Shown in pieces: positions 1 to 7,252 of a DNA stretch of 13,176 nt. Made by a program: the position numbers and the translations under genes. How positions within the stretch are numbered: the stretch's first letter is position 1; each line of letters starts with the position of its first letter. Under the pieces are notes generated by a model. It had not been told where the DNA came from. It was given only the letters and a program-made list of their open reading frames with translations, and searched no databases. Source of the stretch: Limnohabitans sp. (GTDB taxonomy: Bacteria > Pseudomonadota > Gammaproteobacteria > Burkholderiales > Burkholderiaceae_C); assembly GCA_018883305.1 (NCBI GenBank), contig VEQI01000053.1, forward strand, positions 1 to 13,176. Reading direction: 5' to 3'.

Positions 1-294
1 ACCTACACCTGCGTGGGCAGCGTGTTTGCCGGGTTGATCTTTGTGGCCAGCGTGATCTCCATTCCCGCCATCATGGACCGTCGAATGGATGCCATCACTG
101 CTGGCCTGACCAGCATCCGGGTCTGCCTGGACAACCCGCTGGTGATGTTCTGGTGGGGCGCGCTGATCGTCGCGCTGATGCTGCTGGCGATATTGCCCTA
201 CTTTCTGGGACTGATCGTGCTGGGGCCGGTGGTGGGACACGCCACCTGGCATGCGTACCGACGGGTCATGACCGCGCCGGTCCTTTCACGCTGA
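1..294 (+). CDS. DUF2189 family integral membrane protein, C-terminal part (5' end outside window)
   Basis: This is an open frame running from the window edge to a TGA at 292-294, giving 97 residues. The real start lies upstream, so the GTG and ATG codons inside are not starts. Three hydrophobic stretches are visible: about residues 6-24, about 43-60 and about 62-78. The protein ends in a short basic tail after the motif GPVVGHATWHAYR. That glycine-rich GHATWHAYR ending is characteristic of the DUF2189 family of proteobacterial inner-membrane proteins, whose function is unknown. The last 9 bp overlap the 3' end of the convergent ABC ATPase gene. No role can be inferred beyond a multi-pass inner-membrane protein. 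The family call comes from recognition of the C-terminal motif. Confidence 0.75.
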   Translation, partial: TYTCVGSVFAGLIFVASVISIPAIMDRRMDAITAGLTSIRVCLDNPLVMFWWGALIVALMLLAILPYFLGLIVLGPVVGHATWHAYRRVMTAPVLSR

Positions 295-963
295 CACCGC
301 CAGGCGGCCCGCCTCGATCAGCAGACGATGGTCGCAACGCGCGGCCAGCACCGGGTCGTGGGTCACCAGCACCAGGGTGGTGCCGCGCTCACGGTTGAGT
401 TCCAGCATCAGGTCCATCACCTGTGCCCCGGTGGCGTGGTCCAGGCTGCCGGTGGGCTCATCGGCCAGCAACACGGCGGGTTGCACCACAAAGGCACGCG
501 CCAACGCCACACGCTGCTGCTCGCCGCCACTCAGCACCCGAGGGGTGTGGTTCAGCCGTTGACCCAGCCCCACGCGTTCCAGCATGTCGCGCGCCGCTGC
601 ACGGGCACCCGCCACACCGGCCAATTCCAGCGGCAGCATCACGTTCTCCCAGGCAGTCAGGTGACTCAGCAATTGAAAGCTCTGGAAGACAAAGCCCAGA
701 TGACGGGCACGCCATTGCGCGCGTGCATCCTCGTCCAGCGTGAACAAATCCTGACCGGCCATCCAGACCGTGCCCTGGGTGGGTGTGTCCAGACCCGCCA
801 TGATGGACAGGAGCGTGCTTTTGCCCGAGCCCGAGGCCCCCACAATGGCGGCGGTTTCCCGCGTGTTCAAGGTGAAATCGATATCGCGGAGAATGTCGAG
901 TGTGCCGCTGGCGTCCTGAACGGACTTGGAGAGATGCGACACGCGAATCAAAGGGTCGGTCAT
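286..963 (-). CDS. ABC transporter ATP-binding protein, YbbA/LolD (MacB-type exporter) family
   Basis: This 225-residue ABC ATPase has every canonical motif: Walker A GASGSGKST at about 42-50, Q-loop Gln about 94, signature LSGGEQQR at 144-151, Walker B VLLADEP with Asp168 and Glu169, D-loop GSLD, and switch His about 202. Its length and the LSGGEQQRVALARA form place it in the LolD/MacB/YbbA class. Members of this class energise FtsX-like permeases that move lipoproteins, peptides or hydrophobic molecules. It is divergent from a tesA-like esterase gene, as ybbA is in E. coli, so a YbbA-like identity is more likely than LolD. No permease gene lies beside it: the gene beyond its 3' end is a convergent DUF2189 gene. 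I chose the ATG at 963 (MTDPLIRV); a TTG four codons upstream is the alternative. No clear Shine-Dalgarno is visible. Substrate unknown. Confidence 0.85.
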   Translation of the reverse strand: MTDPLIRVSHLSKSVQDASGTLDILRDIDFTLNTRETAAIVGASGSGKSTLLSIMAGLDTPTQGTVWMAGQDLFTLDEDARAQWRARHLGFVFQSFQLLSHLTAWENVMLPLELAGVAGARAAARDMLERVGLGQRLNHTPRVLSGGEQQRVALARAFVVQPAVLLADEPTGSLDHATGAQVMDLMLELNRERGTTLVLVTHDPVLAARCDHRLLIEAGRLAVSA

Positions 964-1030
964 GGCGACTGGCAAGGGGCGCCCGGTGGTGCCTCAAGCC
1001 TGTGACAGACAGACCCAAACCACACACACC

Positions 1031-1768
1031 ATGCACCCGATCAAAGGTTGGACTCGACGCGACTGTACCTCAGCCCTGGCAACAATGGGACTGTGGGGCA
1101 TGGGGATGCGTACGGGCCAGGCCCAAACGCCAGCCGGCCCGGCCACCACGGCCACTGCCCAGCCCGCATCGAGTCTGGCCAATGCCACTACCCAAGGCAC
1201 TGCCGCCACGCCCGCACGCAACCTGCTAGTGCTGGGAGACTCCCTCAGTGCCGAATACGGCCTGCCGCGCGGCAGTGGCTGGGTGAGCCTGCTGAGTCAG
1301 CGTCTGGACAAAGAGCGTCCGGGCTGGCAGGTGGTCAATGCCAGCATCAGTGGCGAGACCACCTCGGGCGGACGGACCCGCTTGCCCGCCCTGTTGGCCA
1401 AGCATCAACCACGCACCGTGGTCATTGAGCTGGGTGGCAACGATGCCCTGCGCGGCCTGTCGCTGTCACAAACCCGCGAACACCTGGAGGCCATGGTCCA
1501 GGCCAGTCGCAGCAGTGGCGCCCGGGTGCTCCTGCTGGGCATGCAAATGCCGCCCAATTACGGGCCCGACCATGCCGCGCGCTTTGCCGCGCTGTACCGG
1601 GAGGTGGCGCAAAAATTCCAGATCGGTCTGGTGCCTTTCTTTCTGCGCGCCATCGCGGACCGACCCGACATCGCGGAATGGTTCCAGCCCGACCGCATCC
1701 ACCCGACGGTGAAATCACAGCCCCTGATGCTCGACACCGTCTGGCCCGAATTGAAAAAACTGTTGTGA
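1031..1768 (+). CDS. tesA: SGNH/GDSL esterase, TesA-like arylesterase / lysophospholipase L1, exported
   Basis: This 245-residue serine hydrolase of the SGNH family probably cleaves acyl esters or thioesters in the periplasm (TesA/ApeA/PldC type). Visible blocks are block I LVLGDSLSAEYGL with nucleophile Ser71; block II ISGETTSGG with oxyanion Gly108; block III GGND with Asn137; and block V DRIHPT with Asp221 and His224. The start is the ATG at 1031, which gives an N-terminal export signal. That signal has TRRDC at residues 8-12, a weakly hydrophobic stretch to about 26, then GQAQT. The paired arginines may indicate Tat export; ordinary Sec export is possible. Residues about 33-62 form an Ala/Thr/Pro-rich linker before the catalytic domain. 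The open frame extends 35 codons upstream, but that part overlaps the ybbA-like start region and adds no recognisable sequence. mnmH follows after 7 bp, so the two are probably co-transcribed. Confidence 0.88.
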   Translation: MHPIKGWTRRDCTSALATMGLWGMGMRTGQAQTPAGPATTATAQPASSLANATTQGTAATPARNLLVLGDSLSAEYGLPRGSGWVSLLSQRLDKERPGWQVVNASISGETTSGGRTRLPALLAKHQPRTVVIELGGNDALRGLSLSQTREHLEAMVQASRSSGARVLLLGMQMPPNYGPDHAARFAALYREVAQKFQIGLVPFFLRAIADRPDIAEWFQPDRIHPTVKSQPLMLDTVWPELKKLL

Positions 1769-1775
1769 GTGTCTT

Positions 1776-2852
1776 GTGAGTGTTCATCTCCTGCCCGCCG
1801 ACCAGGCCCTGTTGCGACTGGCCGACCGCACCCGAGTTCACGGCGATTTCAGCGCCATCATTGATGCCCGCAGTGAGGACGAGTTTGCGCACGATCACCT
1901 GCCCGGTGCCATCAACTGGCCCACGCTGAACAACGCCGAGCGTGCCTTGATCGGCACCTTGTTCAAGCAGGTCAACCCGTTTGAAGCGCAAAAGTTGGGG
2001 GCGGCCCTGGCCTCAGCCAATATCTCGCGGCACATCGCCCAGCACGCGCTGGCGCTGCCGCGTCAGTGGCAACCGCTGATTTATTGTTGGCGTGGCGGCA
2101 AGCGCAGTGGTTCACTGTCCTTGGTGCTGGGACAAATCGGCTTCAAGGTGACACTGATCGAAGGTGGCTACAAGGCGTTTCGCAATGCCTTGCTGGCGGA
2201 CTTGCCCCGACGGGTGGAACGGCTGTCTTTTCGGGTCATTTGCGGCCCCACGGGGAGTGGCAAGACCCGCCTGTTGGAGACCTTGGCCCGTGAAGGCGCC
2301 CAAGTGCTGGACCTGGAGGCGCTGGCCAGCCATCGCAGCTCGGTGCTGGGCGTGTTGCCTGGGCGCCCGCAACCCAGCCAGAAGCATTTCGACACCCGGG
2401 TGTGGACGGCGCTGTGCCAGTTGGACCCAGAGCGCCCCGTGTTTGTGGAGTCTGAAAGTCGCAAGGTGGGTAATCTGTCTGTCCCGGAATCCTTGATGCT
2501 GGCCATGCGTGCCAGTCCCTGCGTGCACCTGCAACTGGCCGATGCCGAGCGAGTGGGCCTGCTCATGGAGGACTATGACTTCTTTGTGCGCGACCCGGAT
2601 TTTTTCTGTCAACGTCTGGAAGCGCTGGTGGAATTGCGCGGACGCGAGACGGTGCAGGACTGGCAACAACGCGTGCGCCGTGGGGACGTGGCGTCAGTGG
2701 TGGCCGATCTTCTGCACACGCACTACGACCCCACCTATGCCAGCTCGCTGGCACGCAATTTCAAACACTCGGAGGGTGCACCAGTCATCGAGTTGCAAGA
2801 CCGCACCGAGGCTTCGATGCGTGCCGCCGCCCAGACGTTGATGCAAGCCTGA
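1776..2852 (+). CDS. mnmH: tRNA 2-selenouridine synthase (rhodanese domain plus P-loop domain)
   Basis: This 358-residue MnmH (SelU/YbbB) protein converts 2-thiouridine to 2-selenouridine at tRNA wobble position 34, using selenophosphate through a geranylated intermediate. The N-terminal rhodanese domain (about 1-140) contains DARSEDEF and HLPGAIN. Its active-site loop YCWRGGKRSGS has Cys104, matching the catalytic cysteine of the family. A P-loop GPTGSGKT at 157-164 opens the C-terminal domain. The length is close to the E. coli protein (364 aa). The start is a GTG at 1776, 7 bp after the tesA stop; no in-frame ATG fits better, and the family N-terminus is reached at once. The enzyme needs selenophosphate, so a selD gene should exist elsewhere in the genome. 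In E. coli this gene (ybbB) is also in the tesA/ybbA region, so the neighbourhood is conserved. Confidence 0.93.
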   Translation: MSVHLLPADQALLRLADRTRVHGDFSAIIDARSEDEFAHDHLPGAINWPTLNNAERALIGTLFKQVNPFEAQKLGAALASANISRHIAQHALALPRQWQPLIYCWRGGKRSGSLSLVLGQIGFKVTLIEGGYKAFRNALLADLPRRVERLSFRVICGPTGSGKTRLLETLAREGAQVLDLEALASHRSSVLGVLPGRPQPSQKHFDTRVWTALCQLDPERPVFVESESRKVGNLSVPESLMLAMRASPCVHLQLADAERVGLLMEDYDFFVRDPDFFCQRLEALVELRGRETVQDWQQRVRRGDVASVVADLLHTHYDPTYASSLARNFKHSEGAPVIELQDRTEASMRAAAQTLMQA

Positions 2853-2854
2853 GT

Positions 2855-2877
2855 CTGCGTTGACCCGGTCAGCGCAG
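2855..2877. terminator. Bidirectional hairpin between convergent mnmH and metC
   Basis: CTGCGTTGAC (2855-2864) and GTCAGCGCAG (2868-2877) pair around a 3-base CCG loop. The stem is 10 bp with a single G-U wobble when read on the plus strand and one A-C mismatch on the minus strand. It begins 3 bp after the mnmH stop and contains the metC stop codon (2869-2871). No U-tract follows on either side, so a classic intrinsic terminator is not shown. A 3'-end-stabilising or transcript-separating role is inferred from its position between converging genes. Confidence 0.45.
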
Positions 2878-4083
2878 GTGGCGGGCCATGGATTGCTGCA
2901 AATCTGCTCGCAAGTCTTCCACGCTTTCCAGCCCGATGCACAGCCGAACCACATGGCCTGATTGCAAATGCGGGGTGGCCAACCGACGAATGGCGGCCAT
3001 CTGATACGTCATCACCAGGCTGATGGGCCCGCCCCAGCTATAGCCCAACTTGAAGAGCTGCAGGTCATCGCAGAAGGCATGGACCTGCTGGGTGGTGAAA
3101 CGTTCATTGAGCACGATGCTGAAAATCCCAGCAGCCAAACCTTCGGGCGCTTGCGCGGACACGCACACGCGCTTCCAGTGGTCATGCCCGGGCGCGCCCG
3201 GCAAGGCCGGGTGTAGCACTTGCGCCACGGCCGCTTGCTTGGTACACCAACGTGCCAGTTCGCGAGCCGCCTGATCTTGGGCCCGATAGCGCAAGTCCAT
3301 GCTGGGCAAGGCGCGCAGCACCAGCTCCACGTCATTGGCGCCGACACCGGTGCCCAGTCGCATGTGGGTGAGCTTGAGCGCTTGCGCCAGATCGTCACGA
3401 CGCGTGACGATGCTGCCCATCAGCACATCGCCACCACCACTGGGATATTTGGTCAGGGCATGGGCCGTGATGTCCACCCCCAGCGCACCGGGTTGGTCTG
3501 GCAAGAGGTCAAAGGCATTGAAAGCCAGTCCCGCTCCCCAGGTGTTGTCCAGCGCGCACAGCACACCGCGCTCACGGCAGGCTCCCACCATGGCCAGCAG
3601 GTCGGGGAACTCCATCGATACGGAACCCGGCGCTTCCAGCCACACCAGCCGGGTACGAGGACTCAAGCGCTGCACCAGGTCATCGCAAGACATCGGGTCG
3701 TAGTGTTGCGTGGTGATGCCCCAACGGTTCAGTTCGTGCGCAGCCAAGGCCTTGTTGGGGCCGTACACATTGTCTGGCAGCAGCACCTCGTCGCCCTGGT
3801 TCAACAGGGCCAGGTTGACGTGTGCAATGGCCGCCAGGCCGCTGGGCACCAGCAAAGCGTGTGTGCCACCTTCCAGGGAGGCCAGCCGCTCTTCCAGCGT
3901 GAACGTGGTGGGCGTACCATGCAGGCCATAGGTGTAGCCTGTTTTCTGCATCCAGTCGCGCTGGGCGATGCTGGCCACATCGGGGAAGATCACCGTCGAG
4001 GCCTTGAAGACCCCGGGCTGCGGCGCCTGAAAATCCGCCGGCGGCTGGTACGGGTGATGGATGAGATCGGTGGGACGCTTCAT
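2869..4083 (-). CDS. metC: Cystathionine beta-lyase (PLP-dependent, MetC type)
   Basis: This 404-residue Cys/Met-metabolism PLP enzyme most likely cleaves cystathionine to homocysteine in methionine synthesis. Visible features are YTYG (50-53), which contributes to phosphate binding in this fold; DNTWGAG with Asp179, which contacts the PLP pyridine nitrogen; the Schiff-base lysine Lys212 in HALTKYPSGG; and a C-terminal RLCIGLE with substrate-carboxylate Arg380. The form SWGGPISL near 349-356 resembles the SWGG motif of MetC. I chose the ATG at 4083 because the family begins about here; 26 upstream codons in the same frame lie within the neighbouring gene and look like shadow sequence. It follows the phosphoribosyltransferase gene by 22 bp and is probably the last gene of that transcript. 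Related enzymes (cystathionine gamma-synthase, gamma-lyase) cannot be fully excluded from sequence alone. Confidence 0.88.
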   Translation of the reverse strand: MKRPTDLIHHPYQPPADFQAPQPGVFKASTVIFPDVASIAQRDWMQKTGYTYGLHGTPTTFTLEERLASLEGGTHALLVPSGLAAIAHVNLALLNQGDEVLLPDNVYGPNKALAAHELNRWGITTQHYDPMSCDDLVQRLSPRTRLVWLEAPGSVSMEFPDLLAMVGACRERGVLCALDNTWGAGLAFNAFDLLPDQPGALGVDITAHALTKYPSGGGDVLMGSIVTRRDDLAQALKLTHMRLGTGVGANDVELVLRALPSMDLRYRAQDQAARELARWCTKQAAVAQVLHPALPGAPGHDHWKRVCVSAQAPEGLAAGIFSIVLNERFTTQQVHAFCDDLQLFKLGYSWGGPISLVMTYQMAAIRRLATPHLQSGHVVRLCIGLESVEDLRADLQQSMARHLR

Positions 4084-4105
4084 GGGATGACGCGTGCCGT
4101 GCCGA

Positions 4106-4630
4106 TCAGACCTTCCACTTGTCGAGCAACTGGTTCGGGCGCAGCGAGTCGTAGCCCTCAAACGGCTGGTGGATCCAGGGGTTGGTGGGCAGGTATTCCA
4201 CCGAGTAGTCCGGCATGAAGCTGGACACGCCCTTGGTCCAGATCACCGAGGTGCGCAGCTCGGTGATGGGCGCATAGTTGTTGCGCAGCATGTCCACCAC
4301 GGCCTTGAGGGTGTGGCCCGAATCGGCCAGGTCGTCCACCAGCAACACCTTGCCGGCGATTTCGCCTTTGGGTGTGGTGATGTAGCGGGCGATGTCCAGG
4401 TGTCCTTGCACCGTGCCGGCCTCGGCGCGGTAGGAGCTGGTGGACATGATGGCCAGGGGCTTGTCAAAAATGCGAGAGAGGATGTCGCCAGGGCGCATGC
4501 CACCGCGAGCCAGACACAGGATGGTGTCGAACGACCAGCCGGATTGGTAGATCTTGAGCGCGAGCTTCTCGATCAGGTTGTGGTATTCGTCATAGGACAC
4601 GTACAGGTGCTTGCCGTCTTCAGTCAACAT
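4106..4630 (-). CDS. Type I phosphoribosyltransferase, probably hypoxanthine/guanine/xanthine salvage
   Basis: This 174-residue cytosolic PRTase has the PRPP-binding signature VLLVDDLADSGHT at 95-107, with the two adjacent acidic residues Asp99 and Asp100. The pyrophosphate loop is ARGGMRPGD around 41-49. A late NPWIHQPFE resembles the WIEQPW segment that closes over the purine in E. coli Gpt. It would make a nucleoside monophosphate from a free purine base and PRPP. It lies 76 bp downstream of purA, which supports a purine role: PurA uses the IMP such an enzyme could supply. The start is the ATG at 4630, with AGGAG 8 nt upstream; the longer reading frame upstream runs antisense-like through purA and is not used. 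Substrate preference (hypoxanthine, guanine or xanthine) cannot be read from the sequence, so I give no symbol. Confidence 0.85.
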   Translation of the reverse strand: MLTEDGKHLYVSYDEYHNLIEKLALKIYQSGWSFDTILCLARGGMRPGDILSRIFDKPLAIMSTSSYRAEAGTVQGHLDIARYITTPKGEIAGKVLLVDDLADSGHTLKAVVDMLRNNYAPITELRTSVIWTKGVSSFMPDYSVEYLPTNPWIHQPFEGYDSLRPNQLLDKWKV

Positions 4631-4638
4631 CGCGGTTT

Positions 4639-4643
4639 CTCCT
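4639..4643 (-). promoter_or_regulatory. Ribosome binding site of the phosphoribosyltransferase gene
   Basis: AGGAG on the minus strand lies 8 nt before the ATG at 4630. It is the clearest Shine-Dalgarno in the window and decides the start of this gene against the long upstream extension of the frame. Confidence 0.75.
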
Positions 4644-4679
4644 GGTGAGGGTGATGGGATCAGGGGTGAGGAATGCGCC

Positions 4680-4705
4680 CCACGCGAGCCAGCGCTCGCG
4701 CGTGG
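4680..4705 (-). terminator. Strong GC hairpin directly after purA
   Basis: On the minus strand, one base after the purA TGA, CCACGCGCGAGC is followed by a GCTG loop and GCTCGCGTGG. This gives a 10-bp stem with a 2-nt bulge on the 5' arm. No U-tract follows; the next bases are GGCGCATT and then a pyrimidine-rich leader to the phosphoribosyltransferase gene. It may be a processing or stability element, or a partial terminator between purA and the downstream genes. The structure is read by eye and its function is inferred. Confidence 0.45.
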
Positions 4706-4706
4706 A

Positions 4707-6035
4707 TCAAGCCTCGAAGGGGTTGCGCAACAAAATGGTGTGGTCGCGGTCGGGGCTGGTGGACACCACATGGATGGGCACCCCGGTAACGGCCTCGATG
4801 CGCTCCAGATAGCGGCGTGCCGCAGCCGGCAGTTGCTCCAGACGCGTGGCCCCCACGGTGGTCTCGCTCCAGCCCGGCAGGGTTTCATAGATAGGTTCGC
4901 AGCGCGCAATCTCGTCCGCCCCCATCGGCAGGATATCGATGGCTTCACCGTCCAGGTGATAGCCCACGCACAGTTGCAGTTCTTTCACGCCATCCAGCAC
5001 ATCCAGCTTGGTGATGCACAGGCCGGACAGGCCGTTGACCTGGGCGCTGCGCTTGAGCAAGGCGGCATCGAACCAGCCGCAGCGACGCGAACGTCCGGTG
5101 GTCACGCCTTTTTCCGCCCCCACGGTGGAGAGGTGGTAGCCCACCGTCCCCGGCGTTTCCCAATCCAGTTCGGTCGGGAACGGGCCACCGCCCACGCGGG
5201 TGCAGTAGGCCTTGGTGATGCCCAGCACGTAGTGCAGCAGGCCCGGGCCCACGCCGGCACCTGCCGCTGCATTGCCGGCCACGCAGTTGCTGGACGTCAC
5301 AAAGGGGTAGGTGCCATGATCCACGTCCAGCAGGGTGCCCTGGGCGCCTTCGAAGAGCAGATTGGCGCCTTGCTGGTGCGCTTCATTGAGTTCACGCGAG
5401 ACGTCGGCAATCATGGGACGGATCTGCTGCGCATGCGCCATCGCCTCCTGGTACACCATGTCGAAGTCGACCGGTGCCGCGTGCAGGATGTCCACCAGCA
5501 CATGGTTGTGCAGTTCCAGGTTTTCACGCAGACGCTGGGCAAATCGCTCAGGGTGCTTGAGGTCTTGCACACGCAGGGCACGGCGGGCAATCTTGTCTTC
5601 ATAAGCGGGACCAATGCCACGACCGGTGGTACCGATCTTGGCTTGTCCGGCTTTTTCCTTGGCAGCTTCACGCGCAATGTCCAGGGCAGCGTGGTATGGC
5701 AGGATGAGTGGACAGGCCTCGCTGATGCGCAAGCGCGAGCGCACTTCCACACCGGCTTTCTCCAACCCGGCAATTTCTTCCAGCAACTTGGCCACCGACA
5801 GTACCACGCCGTTGCCGATGTAACACTTCACCCCTGGACGCATGATGCCGCTGGGGATGAGGTGCAGCGCGGTTTTCACGCCGTTGATGACCAGGGTGTG
5901 GCCGGCGTTGTGACCGCCTTGGAAACGCACCACACCGGTGGCGGTTTCGGTGAGCCAATCGACCAACTTGCCTTTGCCTTCATCACCCCACTGGGTGCCG
6001 ACGACGACCACATTGCGACCACGGGTTGTTTTCAT
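4707..6035 (-). CDS. purA: Adenylosuccinate synthetase
   Basis: This 442-residue PurA catalyses IMP + aspartate + GTP to adenylosuccinate, the first committed step from IMP to AMP. The N-terminus has GTQWGDEGKGK, with catalytic Asp18, followed by GGHNAGHT with catalytic His46. TTGRGIGPAYEDK, FEGAQGTLLDVDHGTYPFVT and the GTP/aspartate-site segment GVTTGRSRR are all present. Length and motif order are typical of the complete enzyme. The start is the ATG at 6035 (MKTTRGRNVVVVG); the frame also allows a TTG five codons earlier. GAGAAAG a few bases upstream is a modest ribosome site. hisZ ends 53 bp upstream, and a strong hairpin follows the stop at once. In E. coli purA also follows hflK-hflC-yjeT; here hisZ sits between. 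Confidence 0.97.
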   Translation of the reverse strand: MKTTRGRNVVVVGTQWGDEGKGKLVDWLTETATGVVRFQGGHNAGHTLVINGVKTALHLIPSGIMRPGVKCYIGNGVVLSVAKLLEEIAGLEKAGVEVRSRLRISEACPLILPYHAALDIAREAAKEKAGQAKIGTTGRGIGPAYEDKIARRALRVQDLKHPERFAQRLRENLELHNHVLVDILHAAPVDFDMVYQEAMAHAQQIRPMIADVSRELNEAHQQGANLLFEGAQGTLLDVDHGTYPFVTSSNCVAGNAAAGAGVGPGLLHYVLGITKAYCTRVGGGPFPTELDWETPGTVGYHLSTVGAEKGVTTGRSRRCGWFDAALLKRSAQVNGLSGLCITKLDVLDGVKELQLCVGYHLDGEAIDILPMGADEIARCEPIYETLPGWSETTVGATRLEQLPAAARRYLERIEAVTGVPIHVVSTSPDRDHTILLRNPFEA

Positions 6036-6088
6036 GACTTTCTCGATCAATGTTCTGGATCAGTTCGTGAGGAGCCCAACGAGGGGCG

Positions 6089-7234
6089 TCAAAGGGCGCG
6101 CACGACCCAACGGTCGGCCACCTGGGCCAACTCGCGGTCACAGTCGAATTCATCGACGTCGCTTTCATGGCCGGGCAGCACGCACACCACGGTCTCACCA
6201 CGCTCACGCAGGGCCGTGATGGCCTGGCGCAGCTCTGGCGCTTCACCCCAAGGGGCGCGGATGGCCGCGCGCAAGGGTCGGCGGGGCACCACGGCCACCA
6301 GCGATTTAAGGTCCAGGCTGAAGCCCACGGCCGGTCGCTTGCGACCGAACACGGCACCCACCTCGTCGTAGCGACCGCCACGCACCAGCGCGTCCGAGGC
6401 GCCCGGCACGTAAATGGCAAAACGCGCTCCGCTGTAGTAGGCGTAGCCACGCAAATCCGCCAGGTCCACCGTGACAGGCACGTCCAGGTGAGAGGCCAGC
6501 CATTGCAACTGTTGCAGGGCTTGCACGGCTTGCGGCCAGGCCGCCAGCACTTGTTGGCCTTGGGTCAGCACGGCCACATCACCATAGAGCGCGGGCAATT
6601 GCAGCAGCGCCTGGCCCACGTTGGCGGGCAAGGAAGCCACCAGGCGTTGCAACGAGCTGATGTCCTTGGCCGCCAGGGCTTGATGAATGGATTGGCGCTG
6701 AGCCGTGTCCAGAGACACCTCAGCCAGCAAGGCCCGGACGATACGCGCGTCTCCCAGGTCCACGCTCACCTGCCCGACCTCGGACTGGGCCAACACGTTG
6801 AGCGCCAGTTGCAACACTTCCAGATCGGCTTCCAAACCCCCGTGACCAAACAGCTCGGCGCCGAACTGCAGCGGCTCGCGGGTGGCATAAGGCCCATCGG
6901 GGCGGGTGTGCAAGACAGGGCCGCAGTAACACAAGCGGGTCACGCCTGGGCGGTTGAGCAGATGGGCATCGATGCGGGCGGCCTGAGGGGTAGTGTCGGC
7001 GCGCAGGCCCAGAGAACGGCCCGAGAGCTGATCCACCAGCTTGAAGGTTTGGAGTTCGAGGCTGCTGCCCGTGCCGGTCAGCAAGGACTCCAGATGCTCC
7101 AGCAAAGGCGGCATGACCAGCTCATAGCCAAAGCGGCGCGCCCCATCCAGGGCCAAACGGCGGAGTTCCTCGATGTGCCGAGCCTCGGAGGGCAAAACAT
7201 CGGCAAGATGATCCGGCAGGAGCCAGGCGGACAT
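6089..7234 (-). CDS. hisZ: ATP phosphoribosyltransferase regulatory subunit (HisRS-like paralogue)
   Basis: This 381-residue HisZ is a catalytically repurposed histidyl-tRNA synthetase core that binds short-form HisG. It is needed for HisG activity and for histidine feedback in the first step of histidine biosynthesis. HisRS-like segments are visible in order: LRADTTPQAARI (about 78-89), RLCYCGPVLHTRP leading to REPLQFGAELFG (100-130, motif-2 region), YYSGARF, and a late GGRYDEVGAVFG then PAVGFSLDL (motif-3 region). The protein stops there and lacks the C-terminal anticodon-binding domain of true HisRS, which fits HisZ. The ATG at 7234 has no good Shine-Dalgarno, and a hairpin with a U-rich tail ends about 20 nt before it. 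It sits away from any his operon, between DUF2065 and purA. A short hisG is expected elsewhere in the genome. Confidence 0.93.
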   Translation of the reverse strand: MSAWLLPDHLADVLPSEARHIEELRRLALDGARRFGYELVMPPLLEHLESLLTGTGSSLELQTFKLVDQLSGRSLGLRADTTPQAARIDAHLLNRPGVTRLCYCGPVLHTRPDGPYATREPLQFGAELFGHGGLEADLEVLQLALNVLAQSEVGQVSVDLGDARIVRALLAEVSLDTAQRQSIHQALAAKDISSLQRLVASLPANVGQALLQLPALYGDVAVLTQGQQVLAAWPQAVQALQQLQWLASHLDVPVTVDLADLRGYAYYSGARFAIYVPGASDALVRGGRYDEVGAVFGRKRPAVGFSLDLKSLVAVVPRRPLRAAIRAPWGEAPELRQAITALRERGETVVCVLPGHESDVDEFDCDRELAQVADRWVVRAL

Positions 7235-7252
7235 GGAATTTGTAGGTGGCGG

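Noticed and set aside
978..993. Small GGCGCC/GGTGCC hairpin in the ybbA-tesA divergent gap
   Set aside because: It is six base pairs with a wobble in GC-rich DNA and has no supporting promoter or operator sequence nearby; likely chance.
3220..4218. A 332-codon plus-strand open frame opposite metC
   Set aside because: It is a shadow of metC with His/Gln/Gly-rich composition and no recognisable domain.
4106..4948. A longer phosphoribosyltransferase frame starting about 106 codons upstream of the chosen ATG
   Set aside because: The extra part overlaps purA out of frame, shows no family sequence, and a good AGGAG sits before the ATG at 4630.
4611..6371. A 586-codon open frame on the plus strand, opposite purA and hisZ
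   Set aside because: It is antisense to two well-recognised genes, has no family features, and long shadow frames are expected in GC-rich coding DNA.
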